A stretch of 64,000 bases of DNA from Allobosea sp. CRIB-10. GTDB lineage: Bacteria; Pseudomonadota; Alphaproteobacteria; Rhizobiales; Beijerinckiaceae. The notes beneath the pieces are model-generated. The model saw only the letters and a program-made list of their open reading frames with translations, made no database searches and had not been told where the DNA came from. The stretch is from the NCBI RefSeq assembly GCF_900112185.1, contig NZ_FOKP01000002.1, positions 1 through 64,000 of the forward strand, given 5' to 3'. Below, one piece after another: positions 8,504-17,808 of the stretch. Every line of letters begins with the position of its first letter. Within the stretch, counting starts at the first letter, position 1. Position numbers and translations under genes: made by a program.

Positions 8504-10678
8504 ATGAACCACGCAGCCCTCAAGATGAATCCGCGCGAAACAGACATCGACCAGGCAACGGTTCGCAAGGTCCTGGATGGCGTCAAGGCCGATGGCCGCA
8601 CCAGTCTGACGGCTCCCGAAGCCAAGCTGGTCTGCGACGCCTACAACATCCCGCTGCCCAAGGAAGGCCTAGCCAAATCGGCCGATGAGGCCGCCAGGCT
8701 CGCCGGCGGCATGGGCTATCCCGTCGTCATGAAGATCGTGTCCGCCGACATCCTGCACAAGACCGATGCCGGCGGCGTGATCGTCGGCGTCAAGAGCGAT
8801 GACGAGGCGCGCCGAGCCCATGACACCATCCTGGCCAATGCCAGGAAGTACAAGGCCGACGCCAAGATCGAGGGCATCCAGGTCCAACAGATGCTGCCCA
8901 CGGGCGCGACCGAGACGCTGATCGGCGCGATCACTGACCCCTCCTTCGGCAAGCTCGTCGCCTTCGGTCTCGGCGGCGTGCTCGTCGAGGTGCTGAAGGA
9001 CCTGACCTTCCGCCTGGCGCCGGTCAACGAGGCGCAGGCGCTCGACATGATCGGCTCGATCAAGGCCAAGGAGATGCTCGACGGCGTGCGCGGCGGCGAA
9101 GCCGTCGACCGCGGCGCGCTCGCCTCGATCCTCGTCCAGGTCTCGGCGCTGCTCGACGATTTCCCGGAGATCGAGGAGCTCGACCTCAACCCCGTCTTCG
9201 CGACGAAATCCGGCGCGACGGCGGTCGACGCCCGCATCGTCTGCAATTTCGAGGCGCGCAAGGAGCGCTTCCGCCCGGATCAGGATGAGATCGTCAGGGC
9301 GATGAACCGCATTTTCCACCCGAAGGCGGTGGCGGTGATCGGCGCTTCGAACGAGGCCGGCAAGATCGGCAATTCGGTGATGAAGAACCTGATCAATGGC
9401 GGCTACAAGGGCACGATCGTGCCCGTGCACCCGAAGGCCGACACGATCGAGGGCATCAAGGCCTACAAGTCGATCCTCGACTATGACGGCGAGGTCGATG
9501 TCGCGGTCTTCGCCGTGCCGGCCAAGCTTTGCAACGGCGCCATGGACGAGGTCGGCCGCAAGGGCGTGCCCGGCACGGTGATGATCCCCTCGGGCTTTGC
9601 CGAGTCAGGCGAGCCCGAGCTGCAGGAAGAGCTGCTGGCGACCGCCCGCAAGTACAATGTCCGGATCATGGGGCCGAACATCTACGGCTTCTACTATACG
9701 CCGGAGAACCTCTGCGCGACCTTCTGCACGGCCTTCGACGTCAAGGGCAAGGCGGCCCTGTCCTCGCAGTCCGGCGGCGTCGGCATGTCGATAATCGGCT
9801 TCGCCCGCTCGACCAAGATGGGCGTCTCCTCGATCGTCGGCCTGGGCAACAAGTCTGATCTCGACGAGGACGACCTGCTGACCTTCTTCGAGCAGGATCC
9901 GAACACCTCGGTGATCGCGATGCATTGCGAGGACCTGAAGGACGGCCGTGCCTTCTCCGAGGTCGCCGAGCGCGTCTCGAAGAAGAAGCCGGTGATCGTG
10001 CTCAAGGCCGGGCGCACGGCTTATGGCGCCAAGGCCGCCGCCTCGCATACCGGCGCGCTCGCCGGCAACGACAAGATCTATGACGACGTCCTCAAGGCGT
10101 CGGGCGTCATCCGCGCGCCCTCGCTGCGCGGCATGCTCGAATATGCCCGCGGCGTGCAGGTCCTGCCGGCGCCGAAGGGCGAGAACGTCCTGATCATCAC
10201 CGGCGCCGGCGGTTCCGGCGTGCTGCTCTCGGACGCCTGCTTCGACAACGGCCTGACGCTGATGAAGATGCCAGACGATCTCGACGCGGCCTTCCGCAAG
10301 TTCATCCCGCCCTTCGGCGCCGCCGGCAACCCGGTCGACATCACCGGCGGCGAGCCGCCGCTGACTTACCAGAACACGGTCCGGCTCGGCCTCAATGACG
10401 AGCGCATCCATGCGCTCATCCTCGGCTACTGGCATACGATCGTGACGCCGCCGCTGGTCTTCGCCGACAAGATGATCGAGGTCGTCACCGAGGCCCGCGC
10501 CAAGGGCATCGACAAGCCGATCGTCGCCTCGCTGGTCGGCGATGTCGAGGTCGAGAAGGCCTGCGAGAAGCTCTACGACCACGGCATCGTGGCCTATCCG
10601 TACACCACGGAGACGCCGGTCGAGGTGCTGGGCGCCAAGTACAAATGGGCGCGCGCCGCCGGCCTGATCAAGGGCTGA
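8504..10678 (+). CDS. Fused ADP-forming acyl-CoA ligase (acetate--CoA ligase family), candidate oxalate--CoA ligase
   Basis: The 724-residue single chain has an ATP-grasp domain first (about 1-250), then a CoA-binding Rossmann domain (GASNEAGKIGN, 280-290) and the two ligase domains, the beta-alpha order of the NDP-forming acyl-CoA synthetases. The phosphohistidine is H515 in AAASHTGALAGND. The usual GPNCLG motif reads GPNIYG at 390-395, losing the cysteine. The start ATG 8504 follows GGGAGGAAGCGCATC. It makes an acyl-CoA from an acid, ATP and CoA. Its promoter carries two copies of the oxalate-island operator, so oxalate or a linked acid is the likely substrate; acetate or a longer acid cannot be excluded. 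Confidence 0.85.
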   Translation: MNHAALKMNPRETDIDQATVRKVLDGVKADGRTSLTAPEAKLVCDAYNIPLPKEGLAKSADEAARLAGGMGYPVVMKIVSADILHKTDAGGVIVGVKSDDEARRAHDTILANARKYKADAKIEGIQVQQMLPTGATETLIGAITDPSFGKLVAFGLGGVLVEVLKDLTFRLAPVNEAQALDMIGSIKAKEMLDGVRGGEAVDRGALASILVQVSALLDDFPEIEELDLNPVFATKSGATAVDARIVCNFEARKERFRPDQDEIVRAMNRIFHPKAVAVIGASNEAGKIGNSVMKNLINGGYKGTIVPVHPKADTIEGIKAYKSILDYDGEVDVAVFAVPAKLCNGAMDEVGRKGVPGTVMIPSGFAESGEPELQEELLATARKYNVRIMGPNIYGFYYTPENLCATFCTAFDVKGKAALSSQSGGVGMSIIGFARSTKMGVSSIVGLGNKSDLDEDDLLTFFEQDPNTSVIAMHCEDLKDGRAFSEVAERVSKKKPVIVLKAGRTAYGAKAAASHTGALAGNDKIYDDVLKASGVIRAPSLRGMLEYARGVQVLPAPKGENVLIITGAGGSGVLLSDACFDNGLTLMKMPDDLDAAFRKFIPPFGAAGNPVDITGGEPPLTYQNTVRLGLNDERIHALILGYWHTIVTPPLVFADKMIEVVTEARAKGIDKPIVASLVGDVEVEKACEKLYDHGIVAYPYTTETPVEVLGAKYKWARAAGLIKG

Positions 10679-10750
10679 GCCGCCAGGTTCCCGATTCCCG
10701 CGACTCCCGGAGTCCGTCCAGCGTCGCAGGCTGCACGCAACGCGTGATCG

Positions 10751-10777
10751 CCGCTCCCATCCGGCAGGAGGGAGCGG
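10751..10777 (+). terminator. Hairpin after the ligase gene
   Basis: CCGCTCCC (10751-10758) pairs perfectly with GGGAGCGG (10770-10777) across an 11-base loop, 72 bases after the stop. No T-run follows, so termination strength is uncertain. Confidence 0.45.
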
Positions 10778-10780
10778 CCT

Positions 10781-10890
10781 AGAGCATGTTCCGCAAAAGT
10801 GGATACCACTTTTGCGATGAGAACAGGCTCAACATTATAGTTTTGCGCGAATTCTTTTCGTTCGACCGATGGTCGAACGGAAAGCGCGCA
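10781..10890. repeat. CTAGAGCA-type palindromic repeat between the ligase and sucC
   Basis: It begins AGAGCATGTTCC and contains a perfect 11-bp-arm palindrome CGCAAAAGTGG/CCACTTTTGCG (10792-10816). A second inverted repeat CGTTCGACC/GGTCGAACG follows at 10859-10879. It is of the same style as 101-200 and fills most of the 296-base gap before sucC, so any sucC promoter lies in or after it. Confidence 0.6.
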
Positions 10891-10974
10891 GACAAATCGT
10901 TCAAGGCTTCTGTTCCGAATGGCCGGCGCCTCGGAAGGGCCGGTCGCTCTCCCCGAACTTCGAGAGAGATCGCA

Positions 10975-12171
10975 ATGAACATCCATGAATATCAGGCGAA
11001 GGGGTTGCTGAGGGAATTCGGGGTGCCCGTCCCGGACGGCCTCCCCGTGCTGACGGCTGAGGATGCCGAGGCCGCCGCAAAGCAGCTGCGGGGTCCGGTC
11101 TGGGTCGTCAAATCGCAGATCCATGCCGGCGGCCGCGGCAAAGGCACCTTCAAGGAGGCCGAGGCCGGCGAAAAGGGCGGGGTTCGCCTGGCGAAGTCGG
11201 TCGACGAGGCCAAGGCTTTCGTCCAGCAGATGCTCGGCCACACCCTGGTCACCGTCCAGACCGGCCCGGCCGGCAAACAGGTCAATCGGCTCTATATCGA
11301 GGACGGCTCGCTGATCGACCGCGAATTCTATCTCTCGATGCTGGTCGACCGCGAGACCTCGCGGATCTCCTTCGTGGTTTCGACCGAAGGCGGCATGGAT
11401 ATCGAGGCCGTCGCGCACGATACGCCCGAGAAGATCAAGACCTTTTCGGTCGATCCGGCCACCGGGATCATGCCGCTGCATGGCCGCACCGTCGCCGAGG
11501 CGCTGAACCTCTCCGGCGACCTCGCCAAGCAGGCCGAGGACCTGACCACCAAGCTCTATGCCGCCTTCATCGCCAAGGACATGGCGATGCTCGAGATCAA
11601 CCCCCTGATCGTCACCAAGGACGGCAAGCTGCGTTGCCTCGACGCCAAGATCTCCTTCGACGACAACGCGCTTTACCGGCATCCGGACGTCTACAAGCTG
11701 CGCGACGAGACCGAGGAAGACGCCAAGGAGATCGAGGCGTCCAAGTACGACCTCGCCTATATCGCGCTCGACGGCACGATCGGCTGCATGGTCAACGGCG
11801 CCGGCCTCGCCATGGCGACGCTCGACATCATCCAGCTCTACGGCGAGAGCCCCGCCAACTTCCTCGATGTCGGCGGTGGCGCCTCCGAAGAGAAGGTCAC
11901 GGCCGCCTTCAAGATCATCACCGCCGATCCCAATGTGAAGGGCATCCTGGTCAACATCTTCGGCGGCATCATGAAATGCGACGTCATCGCCCGCGGCGTG
12001 ATCGCGGCGGTGAAGACCGTCGGGCTGGAAGTGCCGCTGGTGGTTCGCCTCGAAGGGACGAACGTCGAGGAGGGCAAGGCGATCATCCGCTCCTCCGGTC
12101 TCAACGTCATTCCCGCCGACGACCTCGACGACGCCGCCCAGAAGATCGTCACCGCCGTGCGCAAGAATTAG
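10975..12171 (+). CDS. sucC: Succinyl-CoA synthetase-type ligase, beta subunit
   Basis: The 398-residue ATP-grasp subunit has HAGGRGKG near residue 50, the intact NFLDVGGGA block and [14 protein letters not shown], all canonical for SucC. The start is ATG 10975 ([12 protein letters not shown]); a longer frame to 10786 runs through the palindromic repeat and is rejected. With the downstream SucD it would interconvert succinate (or malate) and its CoA ester using ATP or GTP. Genomes of this group usually carry a sucCD near mdh and sucA, so this is probably an extra copy serving the oxalate island, for example by supplying a CoA donor to Frc. That role is inference. Confidence 0.87.
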   Translation: MNIHEYQAKGLLREFGVPVPDGLPVLTAEDAEAAAKQLRGPVWVVKSQIHAGGRGKGTFKEAEAGEKGGVRLAKSVDEAKAFVQQMLGHTLVTVQTGPAGKQVNRLYIEDGSLIDREFYLSMLVDRETSRISFVVSTEGGMDIEAVAHDTPEKIKTFSVDPATGIMPLHGRTVAEALNLSGDLAKQAEDLTTKLYAAFIAKDMAMLEINPLIVTKDGKLRCLDAKISFDDNALYRHPDVYKLRDETEEDAKEIEASKYDLAYIALDGTIGCMVNGAGLAMATLDIIQLYGESPANFLDVGGGASEEKVTAAFKIITADPNVKGILVNIFGGIMKCDVIARGVIAAVKTVGLEVPLVVRLEGTNVEEGKAIIRSSGLNVIPADDLDDAAQKIVTAVRKN

Positions 12172-12186
12172 GGACGGGAAGAAAGC

Positions 12187-12205
12187 GCGGGAGCCGAGTT
12201 CCCGC
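12187..12205 (+). other. Short hairpin between sucC and sucD
   Basis: GCGGGA and TCCCGC (6-bp arms, 7-base loop) lie in the 123-base gap. It may tune mRNA stability or cause partial termination between the subunits; there is no T-run. Confidence 0.3.
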
Positions 12206-12294
12206 ACGGGCAATGCTCCAAACAACTAAAAACGATCATGCTTTTTGCGTTGAGACGAGCCCGCGCCAACGCGACGTGATCTAGGGGAAGAAAC

Positions 12295-13224
12295 ATGTCC
12301 ATCCTGATCGACAAGGCCACCAAGGTCATCTGCCAGGGTTTCACCGGCAAGAACGGCACCTTCCACTCCGAGCAGGCGATCGCCTATGGCACGCGCATGG
12401 TCGGCGGCGTCGCCCCCGGCAAGGGCGGCCAGAACCATCTGAATCTGCCCGTGTTCAACACCGTCGCCGAGGCGCGCGCGAAGACCGGCGCCACCGCCTC
12501 CGTCGTCTACGTTCCGCCGCCGGGCGCGGCCGACGCGATCTGCGAGGCGATCGACGCAGAGATGCCGCTGATCGTCTGCATCACCGAGGGCATCCCGGTG
12601 ATGGACATGATCAAGGTCAAGCGCATGCTCTCCGGCTCGAAGTCGCGGTTGATCGGGCCGAACTGCCCGGGCATCGTCACCGCCGGCGAGAGCAAGATCG
12701 GCATCATGCCAGCCAACATCTTCAAGCGCGGCTCGGTCGGCATCGTCTCGCGCTCCGGCACGCTGACCTATGAGGCGGTGTTCCAGACCAGTTGCGAGGG
12801 GCTGGGCCAGACCACGGCCGTCGGCATCGGCGGCGACCCCGTCAAGGGCACCGAGTTCATCGACATGCTGGAAATGTTCCTGGCCGACCCCGCGACCGAG
12901 TCGATCGTGATGATCGGCGAGATCGGCGGCTCGGCCGAGGAAGACGCGGCCCAGTTCATCAGGGATGAGGCCAGGCGCGGACGAGCCAAGCCGATGGTCG
13001 GCTTCATCGCCGGCCGGACGGCGCCTCCCGGCCGCCGCATGGGCCATGCGGGGGCGATCATTTCCGGCGGCAAGGGCGGTGCCGAGGACAAGATCGCGGC
13101 GATGGAAGCAGCCGGCATCCGGGTCTCGCCATCACCGGCGCGGCTTGGAAAGACGCTGGTCGAGCTGCTCAGCGGCGAGGTCGCCGTCAAGAAGCGCTGC
13201 GCCGAGATCGAATGGTCATTCTGA
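12295..13224 (+). CDS. sucD: Succinyl-CoA synthetase-type ligase, alpha subunit
   Basis: The 309-residue protein has the CoA-binding N-terminal Rossmann domain ([18 protein letters not shown], 15-32), the conserved GPNCPG (121-126), SRSGTLTYE (152-160) and the phosphohistidine H251 in GRRMGHAGA. It is slightly longer than E. coli SucD (289). The start ATG 12295 follows AGGGGAAGAAAC. It pairs with sucC 123 bases upstream. All substrate-site motifs match classic SucD, in contrast with the homologue at 20651-21532. The second GntR gene follows 177 bases downstream. Confidence 0.9.
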   Translation: MSILIDKATKVICQGFTGKNGTFHSEQAIAYGTRMVGGVAPGKGGQNHLNLPVFNTVAEARAKTGATASVVYVPPPGAADAICEAIDAEMPLIVCITEGIPVMDMIKVKRMLSGSKSRLIGPNCPGIVTAGESKIGIMPANIFKRGSVGIVSRSGTLTYEAVFQTSCEGLGQTTAVGIGGDPVKGTEFIDMLEMFLADPATESIVMIGEIGGSAEEDAAQFIRDEARRGRAKPMVGFIAGRTAPPGRRMGHAGAIISGGKGGAEDKIAAMEAAGIRVSPSPARLGKTLVELLSGEVAVKKRCAEIEWSF

Positions 13225-13401
13225 TCCCGGCTGCCAGGTCCCAGCCGACGATCAGTCGATCCGACCTTCCCCTGTGGCGCCCGTAACCATCCGGACACAG
13301 GGCCTCCATTCCGGCTGCCGCTACGGCAATCAACTTTGCCCGCCGCGTAGACGCGGCGTGCCCCCGGCGCTATGCCCTGCAGCAATGCAGGAGTAGCGAT
13401 C

Positions 13402-14127
13402 GTGAAAGCCCCCAGCGCCACCACCACACCCGCCGCCGTGACGCAGGGCCTCGAGCTCAAACGCTTCGCGCCCGAGGTGACCTTCAAGACCAAGGTCTAT
13501 GCTGCGCTGAAGCAGGCGATCATCACCATGGACATCTACGGCACACCGGAGCCGACCTGGATCGACGAGCGCCAGCTCTCGGAGCAGCTCGGCGTCAGCC
13601 GTACGCCGGTGCGCGAGGCCGTCGCGATGCTCGAGCAGGAAGGGCTGGTGAAGTCGCTGCCACGCCGTGGCATCATGGTTCTGAAGAAGACCAAGAGCGA
13701 GATCGTCGAGATGATCCAGGCCTGGGCGGCGCTGGAGAGCATGGCCGCGCGCCTCGCCGTGGAGCGTGCCAGCGATGCCGAGATCGGCAGGCTTCGCCTC
13801 TTGTTCAAGGCTTTCGACGAGGCACACAAGCCGTCCGACCATGTCGGCGAATACTCGTCGGCCAATCTTCTCTTCCATCAGACCCTGATCGGGCTGAGCA
13901 AATCGCAATTGCTCGTCGAGATGACCGACAATCTGCTGCTGCATGTACGTGGCATCCGCCAGATGACGATCGGGCGCGAGGACCGCGCCAGCCGCTCCAT
14001 CGTCGACCACCTGCAGATCATCGAGGCGCTCGAGCAGCGCGACGTCGCCCTTGCGGAGCGCCTCTCGCGCGAGCATACGCTGGGCCTCGCAGCTTTCGTC
14101 GACCAGCACGCCGACATCTTCGACTGA
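13402..14127 (+). CDS. Second GntR-family (FCD) regulator, paralogue of the one at 4183
   Basis: The 241-residue protein has a winged helix with LSEQLGVSRTPVREAVAMLEQEGLV (about residues 57-81) and an FCD domain with SANLLFHQTL, HVRGIRQMTIGREDRASRSIVDH and an E-rich last helix. Long stretches read almost the same as the first GntR ([20 protein letters not shown]), so the pair arose by duplication. The start is taken as GTG 13402 behind AGGAGTAGCGATC; ATG 13372 is an alternative adding 10 residues. It faces the FAH-family gene with 8 bases between stops. The recognition helices are similar enough that both may bind the TGGCAT repeats; effector unknown. Confidence 0.85.
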   Translation: MKAPSATTTPAAVTQGLELKRFAPEVTFKTKVYAALKQAIITMDIYGTPEPTWIDERQLSEQLGVSRTPVREAVAMLEQEGLVKSLPRRGIMVLKKTKSEIVEMIQAWAALESMAARLAVERASDAEIGRLRLLFKAFDEAHKPSDHVGEYSSANLLFHQTLIGLSKSQLLVEMTDNLLLHVRGIRQMTIGREDRASRSIVDHLQIIEALEQRDVALAERLSREHTLGLAAFVDQHADIFD

Positions 14128-14135
14128 GATACCAA

Positions 14136-14966
14136 TCAGTTGCCCTGCACGAAGGCGTTGGCCAGCGTGCCGATGCCCTCGATCGTCACCTCGACCGTGT
14201 TGAGCGACTCCTTCATGGTGCCGACGCCAAGCGAAGTGCCGCAGCAGATCAGGTCTCCCGGCAGCAGCGTCATGTCATGGGAGAGTCGGCTGACCAGCTC
14301 GTGCGGCTGGAAGATCATGTCGGCAACGGGATAGTTCTGGCGCTCCTGGCCGTTCAGCAGCGTGCGAACCGTCAGGTCGCGCGGGTCGAGGCCGGTCGCG
14401 ATCACCGGGCCGAACGGCCCGAAGCCGTCGAAGCTCTTGGCGCGTACCCATTGCGCGAAGCTTGGATCGGCGGCGATCAGATCCAGCGCCGTGATGTCGT
14501 TGACGCAGGTATAGCCGAAGATGAATTCGCCGGCCTCCTGCGGGGTGACCTTGCTGCAGCGGCGGCCGATGACGATGCCGAGCTCGCCCTCATAGACCAC
14601 CTTGCCCGCATAGGATGCCGGCCGCGCGATCGTCGCGTCCGGCCCCGCCGCGCAGGACGGCGCCTTCATCAGGTAAAGCGGCTCCGCCGGCACCGGGCTC
14701 GACAGCTTGGCGGCGAGCGCATGGAAATTGTTCCAGAGGGCGATGATCTTGGACGGGGTGGTCGGCGCCAGCAGCGTGACCTCGCCAAGCGGCACTCTTT
14801 CGCCCGTCGGCCGCGCCCCTGCGAACATATCGCCGCTGTGAATAGCGATCGCTCCACCGACAAGTGTGCCGAAGCGTTCGCGACCCGCAAAGACGAAGCG
14901 CACCCAACGCGCGCTCGCCTGGACACTTTCCGCCCGCGTTATCCGCTCGATGGTCGTGTTCAACAT
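14136..14966 (-). CDS. Fumarylacetoacetate hydrolase-family protein
   Basis: The 276-residue FAH-fold protein has the metal-binding E-x-E in YEGELGIVIGR (about 124-134), the aspartate in FIFGYTCVNDITALD and the C-terminal LLPGDLICCGTSLGVGTMK block. Relatives act on 2,4-diketo or oxaloacetate-like acids (hydrolysis, decarboxylation or tautomerisation). It is the last gene of the gcl-hyi-garR-panE-FAH operon, 16 bases after the panE-like gene. In an oxalate/glyoxylate setting it might remove an oxaloacetate-like side product, but no specific reaction can be assigned. Confidence 0.85.
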   Translation of the reverse strand: MLNTTIERITRAESVQASARWVRFVFAGRERFGTLVGGAIAIHSGDMFAGARPTGERVPLGEVTLLAPTTPSKIIALWNNFHALAAKLSSPVPAEPLYLMKAPSCAAGPDATIARPASYAGKVVYEGELGIVIGRRCSKVTPQEAGEFIFGYTCVNDITALDLIAADPSFAQWVRAKSFDGFGPFGPVIATGLDPRDLTVRTLLNGQERQNYPVADMIFQPHELVSRLSHDMTLLPGDLICCGTSLGVGTMKESLNTVEVTIEGIGTLANAFVQGN

Positions 14967-14982
14967 GGCACCGTCTCTCTCG

Positions 14983-16038
14983 TCACGAGGCCGCCAACTG
15001 GAGCGGTCGCTCCTGTGCCGGTTCGGTAGCCCCCTCCCCGGCGAGCGCCTCGGGCGGGAAGGTCGGATAGAGTCCCCTCACGCTCGCCATCTGCTGGACG
15101 AGCCCGAGCACCGCGTCGATGTAAGGCGTCGGTGTCTCGACGAGACGTCCCATCTCCTGCACGGCGCCGAGCAGGGCGTCGATCTCCAGCGGCCGGGCCT
15201 TATCCAGATCCTGCAGCATCGAGGTGCGATGGGCGCCGACGCCGGCCGCACCGTTGATCCGGCGCTCGACATCGACGCGGAAATGGACCCCGAGCTTTTC
15301 GCCGATCTGCTGCGCCTCCAGCATCATGTTGCGGGCGAGCGCCCGGGTGCCGGGATCGGTAGCGACGACATCGAGCGTCGCATGGGTCAATGCCGAGATC
15401 GGGTTGAAGCAGAGATTGCCCCAGAGCTTGAGCCAGATGTCGTCGCGGATATCGCTGAAGAGCCTCGGCTTCATGCCGCCGGCGGCGATCGCATCGGCGA
15501 AGCGCGTCAGCCGCTCGCTCTCCCGGCGGTTGGGCTCGCCGAGGCCGAACTGGTCGCCATAGATGTGCTTGATCACGCCGGGCTCGGTGATCTCGGTCGC
15601 CGGGTAGACCGTGCAGCCGATGACGCGCTCGGGGCCGATCGCGTTCCACTGCCGGTCGCCGGGGTCGACGCTACGCAGCCGCAGATCGGCATGGGGACCG
15701 TCGAGGCCATGGAAATACCACCAGGGCACGCCGTTCTGGGCGGTCACGACGGCGGTCCCAGGTCCGATGAGCGGCTTCAGCTCCTCCGCCGCCTCCCAGG
15801 CCTGGTGCGCCTTGAGCGCGATGATCACATAGTCCTGGTGGCCGAGATCGCGCGGATCGCGACTCGCCGGCATCTGCTCGGTGATCGTTTCGGTCTTGGT
15901 GACGAGGGTCAGGCCCCTGGCTTTGATCGCCTCTAGATGGGCGCCGCGCGCCACGAGCGAGACGTCGAGGCCGCCGCGCTTCAGCATCACACCCATATAG
16001 CCGCCGATCGCGCCGGCGCCGTAGATGCAGATCTTCAT
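14983..16038 (-). CDS. Ketopantoate reductase-family protein, candidate oxalyl-CoA reductase
   Basis: The 351-residue PanE/ApbA-fold protein starts with the NADP-binding GAGAIGGYMG (7-16) and has the family lysine/asparagine block DDIWLKLWGNLCFNPISALTHA (about 204-225). True PanE makes pantoate, but in Methylobacterium extorquens a homologue, PanE2, reduces oxalyl-CoA to glyoxylate in oxalate assimilation. This gene lies between garR (20 bases upstream) and the FAH gene, in the same operon as glyoxylate carboligase, and the island contains oxc and frc. Assignment as the oxalyl-CoA reductase therefore fits well but rests on context. A role in pantothenate synthesis is the alternative. Confidence 0.75.
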   Translation of the reverse strand: MKICIYGAGAIGGYMGVMLKRGGLDVSLVARGAHLEAIKARGLTLVTKTETITEQMPASRDPRDLGHQDYVIIALKAHQAWEAAEELKPLIGPGTAVVTAQNGVPWWYFHGLDGPHADLRLRSVDPGDRQWNAIGPERVIGCTVYPATEITEPGVIKHIYGDQFGLGEPNRRESERLTRFADAIAAGGMKPRLFSDIRDDIWLKLWGNLCFNPISALTHATLDVVATDPGTRALARNMMLEAQQIGEKLGVHFRVDVERRINGAAGVGAHRTSMLQDLDKARPLEIDALLGAVQEMGRLVETPTPYIDAVLGLVQQMASVRGLYPTFPPEALAGEGATEPAQERPLQLAAS

Positions 16039-16058
16039 GGGCCTCCCCTTTCTTGCTT

Positions 16059-16949
16059 CTATGAGCTCGCGACCTGGTGGTTCGCCATGATCTCCAACGC
16101 CCGCACCATGGCCGAATGGTCCCAGTCCTTGCCGCCATGGGCGACGCAGGCATTGAACAGCTCCTGGGCCGTCGCGGTGTTGGGCAGCGAGACGCCGAGA
16201 GCGCGCGCGCTTTGCAGCGCGAGGTTCAGGTCCTTCCGGTGCAGGCCGATGCGGAAACCCGGGTTGAAGGTGCGCTTGACCATGCGCTCGCCATGGATCT
16301 CGAGGATCTTCGAGGAAGCGAAGCCGCCCATCAGCGCCTGGCGGACCTTGGCGGGATCGGCGCCGGCCTTGGAAGCGAAGAGCAGGGCCTCGCCGACCGC
16401 CTCGATGGTCAGGGCCACGATGATCTGGTTGGCGACCTTGGTGGTCTGGCCGTCGCCATTGCCGCCGACCAGGGTGATGTTCTTGCCCATCAATTCGAAT
16501 AGCGGCTTGACCTTGTCGAACGCGCCTTGCGGCCCGCCGACCATGATCGTGAGCGTCGCCGCCTTGGCGCCGACCTCGCCGCCCGAAACCGGTGCGTCGA
16601 GATAGGACGAGCCGTTCGCCTCGACCCGCTTCGCGAACTCCTTCGTCGCCATCGGCGAGATCGAGCTCATCTCGACGACGATGCTGCCCTCGTTCAGGCC
16701 GAGCGCCACGCCGTTCGTGCCGAACAGCACCTCCTCGACCTGCGGCGTGTCCGGCAGCATCAGGATGACGATCTCGCTCGCCGCCGCGACCGCCTTCGGC
16801 GTCGGGTGGACCGTGATCGCCTTCGCCTGCAGCTCTGCATCGGGTGCCTTGTGATGGCTCGATATGTGCAGCGTATGCCCGCCCGTGATCAGGTGTTCCG
16901 CCATGGGGCGGCCCATGATGCCGAGGCCGATGAAACCGATATTTGCCAT
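16059..16949 (-). CDS. garR: 2-hydroxy-3-oxopropionate (tartronate semialdehyde) reductase
   Basis: It reduces tartronate semialdehyde, the Gcl product, to D-glycerate. The 296-residue beta-hydroxyacid dehydrogenase has the NAD(P) motif GFIGLGIMGRPMAEHL (5-20), the substrate loop DAPVSGGEVGA (118-128) and catalytic K171 in TKVANQIIVAL, at the same number as in E. coli GarR. It lies between hyi (43 bases) and the panE-like gene (20 bases), in the order found in many glyoxylate operons. GlxR is an equivalent name. Confidence 0.92.
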   Translation of the reverse strand: MANIGFIGLGIMGRPMAEHLITGGHTLHISSHHKAPDAELQAKAITVHPTPKAVAAASEIVILMLPDTPQVEEVLFGTNGVALGLNEGSIVVEMSSISPMATKEFAKRVEANGSSYLDAPVSGGEVGAKAATLTIMVGGPQGAFDKVKPLFELMGKNITLVGGNGDGQTTKVANQIIVALTIEAVGEALLFASKAGADPAKVRQALMGGFASSKILEIHGERMVKRTFNPGFRIGLHRKDLNLALQSARALGVSLPNTATAQELFNACVAHGGKDWDHSAMVRALEIMANHQVASS

Positions 16950-16992
16950 GAGTGCCGTATCCTCCGTTCGACGGGATCGTCGACCGTCTCCG

Positions 16993-17778
16993 TCACGCAG
17001 CCTTCGGGTGTCCCGGCAGCCAGGTCAGGCCGTCGCGGGTGCTGCGGGCAGGCTTGTATTCGCAGCCGACCCAGCCGGCGTAGCCGATGGCGTCGAGGTG
17101 CCGGTACACGAAGGGGAAGTTGATCTCGCCGGTGCCGGGCTCGTTGCGGCCGGGATTGTCGGCGATCTGGATATGGGCGATCCGGTCGAGATTGGCCTCG
17201 ATCGTGCGGGCGAGATCCCCCTCCATGACCTGCATGTGATAGACGTCGTACTGCAGGAAGACATTGCTTGAATCGACGTCGTCGAGCAGGCTCAGCGCCT
17301 GCGCCGTGCTGTTCAGGAAGAAGCCCGGCATGTCGCGCGTGTTGATCGGCTCGACCAGCAGCGCGATGCCCTCCTGCGACAGCTCATGCGCGGCAAAGCG
17401 CAGATTGTTGACCAGCGTCTCGTGCAGCCTGGCCCGCTCGACGCCCTCAGGCGCGATGCCCACGAGGCAGTTGACCTGCCTGCAGCCCAGCTTGAGGGCA
17501 TAGTCGATCGCGTCGAACACGCCGTGCTGGAACTCGGTGATCCGGTCGGGCAGGATCGCAATGCCGCGCTCCCCTGCGGCCCAGTCGCCGGCGGGTAGGT
17601 TGTGCAGCACCTGGGTCAGCTTCCAGCGCTTCAGCTGGCGAGCCAGCTCGTATTTGTCGTAGCCATAGGGGAACAGGTACTCGACACCGCTAAAGCCGGC
17701 TTCCGCCGCCGCCTGGAAGCGCTCCAGGAAGGGCAGCTCGTTGAACAGCATCGTCAGGTTGGCGGCAAAGCGAGGCAT
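16993..17778 (-). CDS. hyi: Hydroxypyruvate isomerase
   Basis: The 261-residue TIM-barrel enzyme interconverts hydroxypyruvate and tartronate semialdehyde. It has the start MPRFAANLTMLFNELPFLERF, VLHNLPAGDWAAGERG (57-72) and the metal ligand E143 in LLVEPINTRDMPGFFL, matching E. coli Hyi E143. The second glutamate is in GWVGCEYKP near the C-terminus. It lies 30 bases after gcl. In E. coli the same gcl-hyi-glxR order serves allantoin and glyoxylate use. Confidence 0.93.
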   Translation of the reverse strand: MPRFAANLTMLFNELPFLERFQAAAEAGFSGVEYLFPYGYDKYELARQLKRWKLTQVLHNLPAGDWAAGERGIAILPDRITEFQHGVFDAIDYALKLGCRQVNCLVGIAPEGVERARLHETLVNNLRFAAHELSQEGIALLVEPINTRDMPGFFLNSTAQALSLLDDVDSSNVFLQYDVYHMQVMEGDLARTIEANLDRIAHIQIADNPGRNEPGTGEINFPFVYRHLDAIGYAGWVGCEYKPARSTRDGLTWLPGHPKAA

Positions 17779-17808
17779 GGGTCTCTCCCTGGCGTAGACT
17801 GATCGGGC

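Noticed and set aside
10594-12225. 543-residue antisense open frame across sucC
   Set aside because: Runs opposite to the conserved sucC and over a palindromic repeat; composition typical of a shadow frame.
14983-16038. Pantothenate pathway panE
   Set aside because: Family motifs fit PanE, but the operon is glyoxylate metabolism and no panB/panC is near; kept as a candidate oxalyl-CoA reductase instead.
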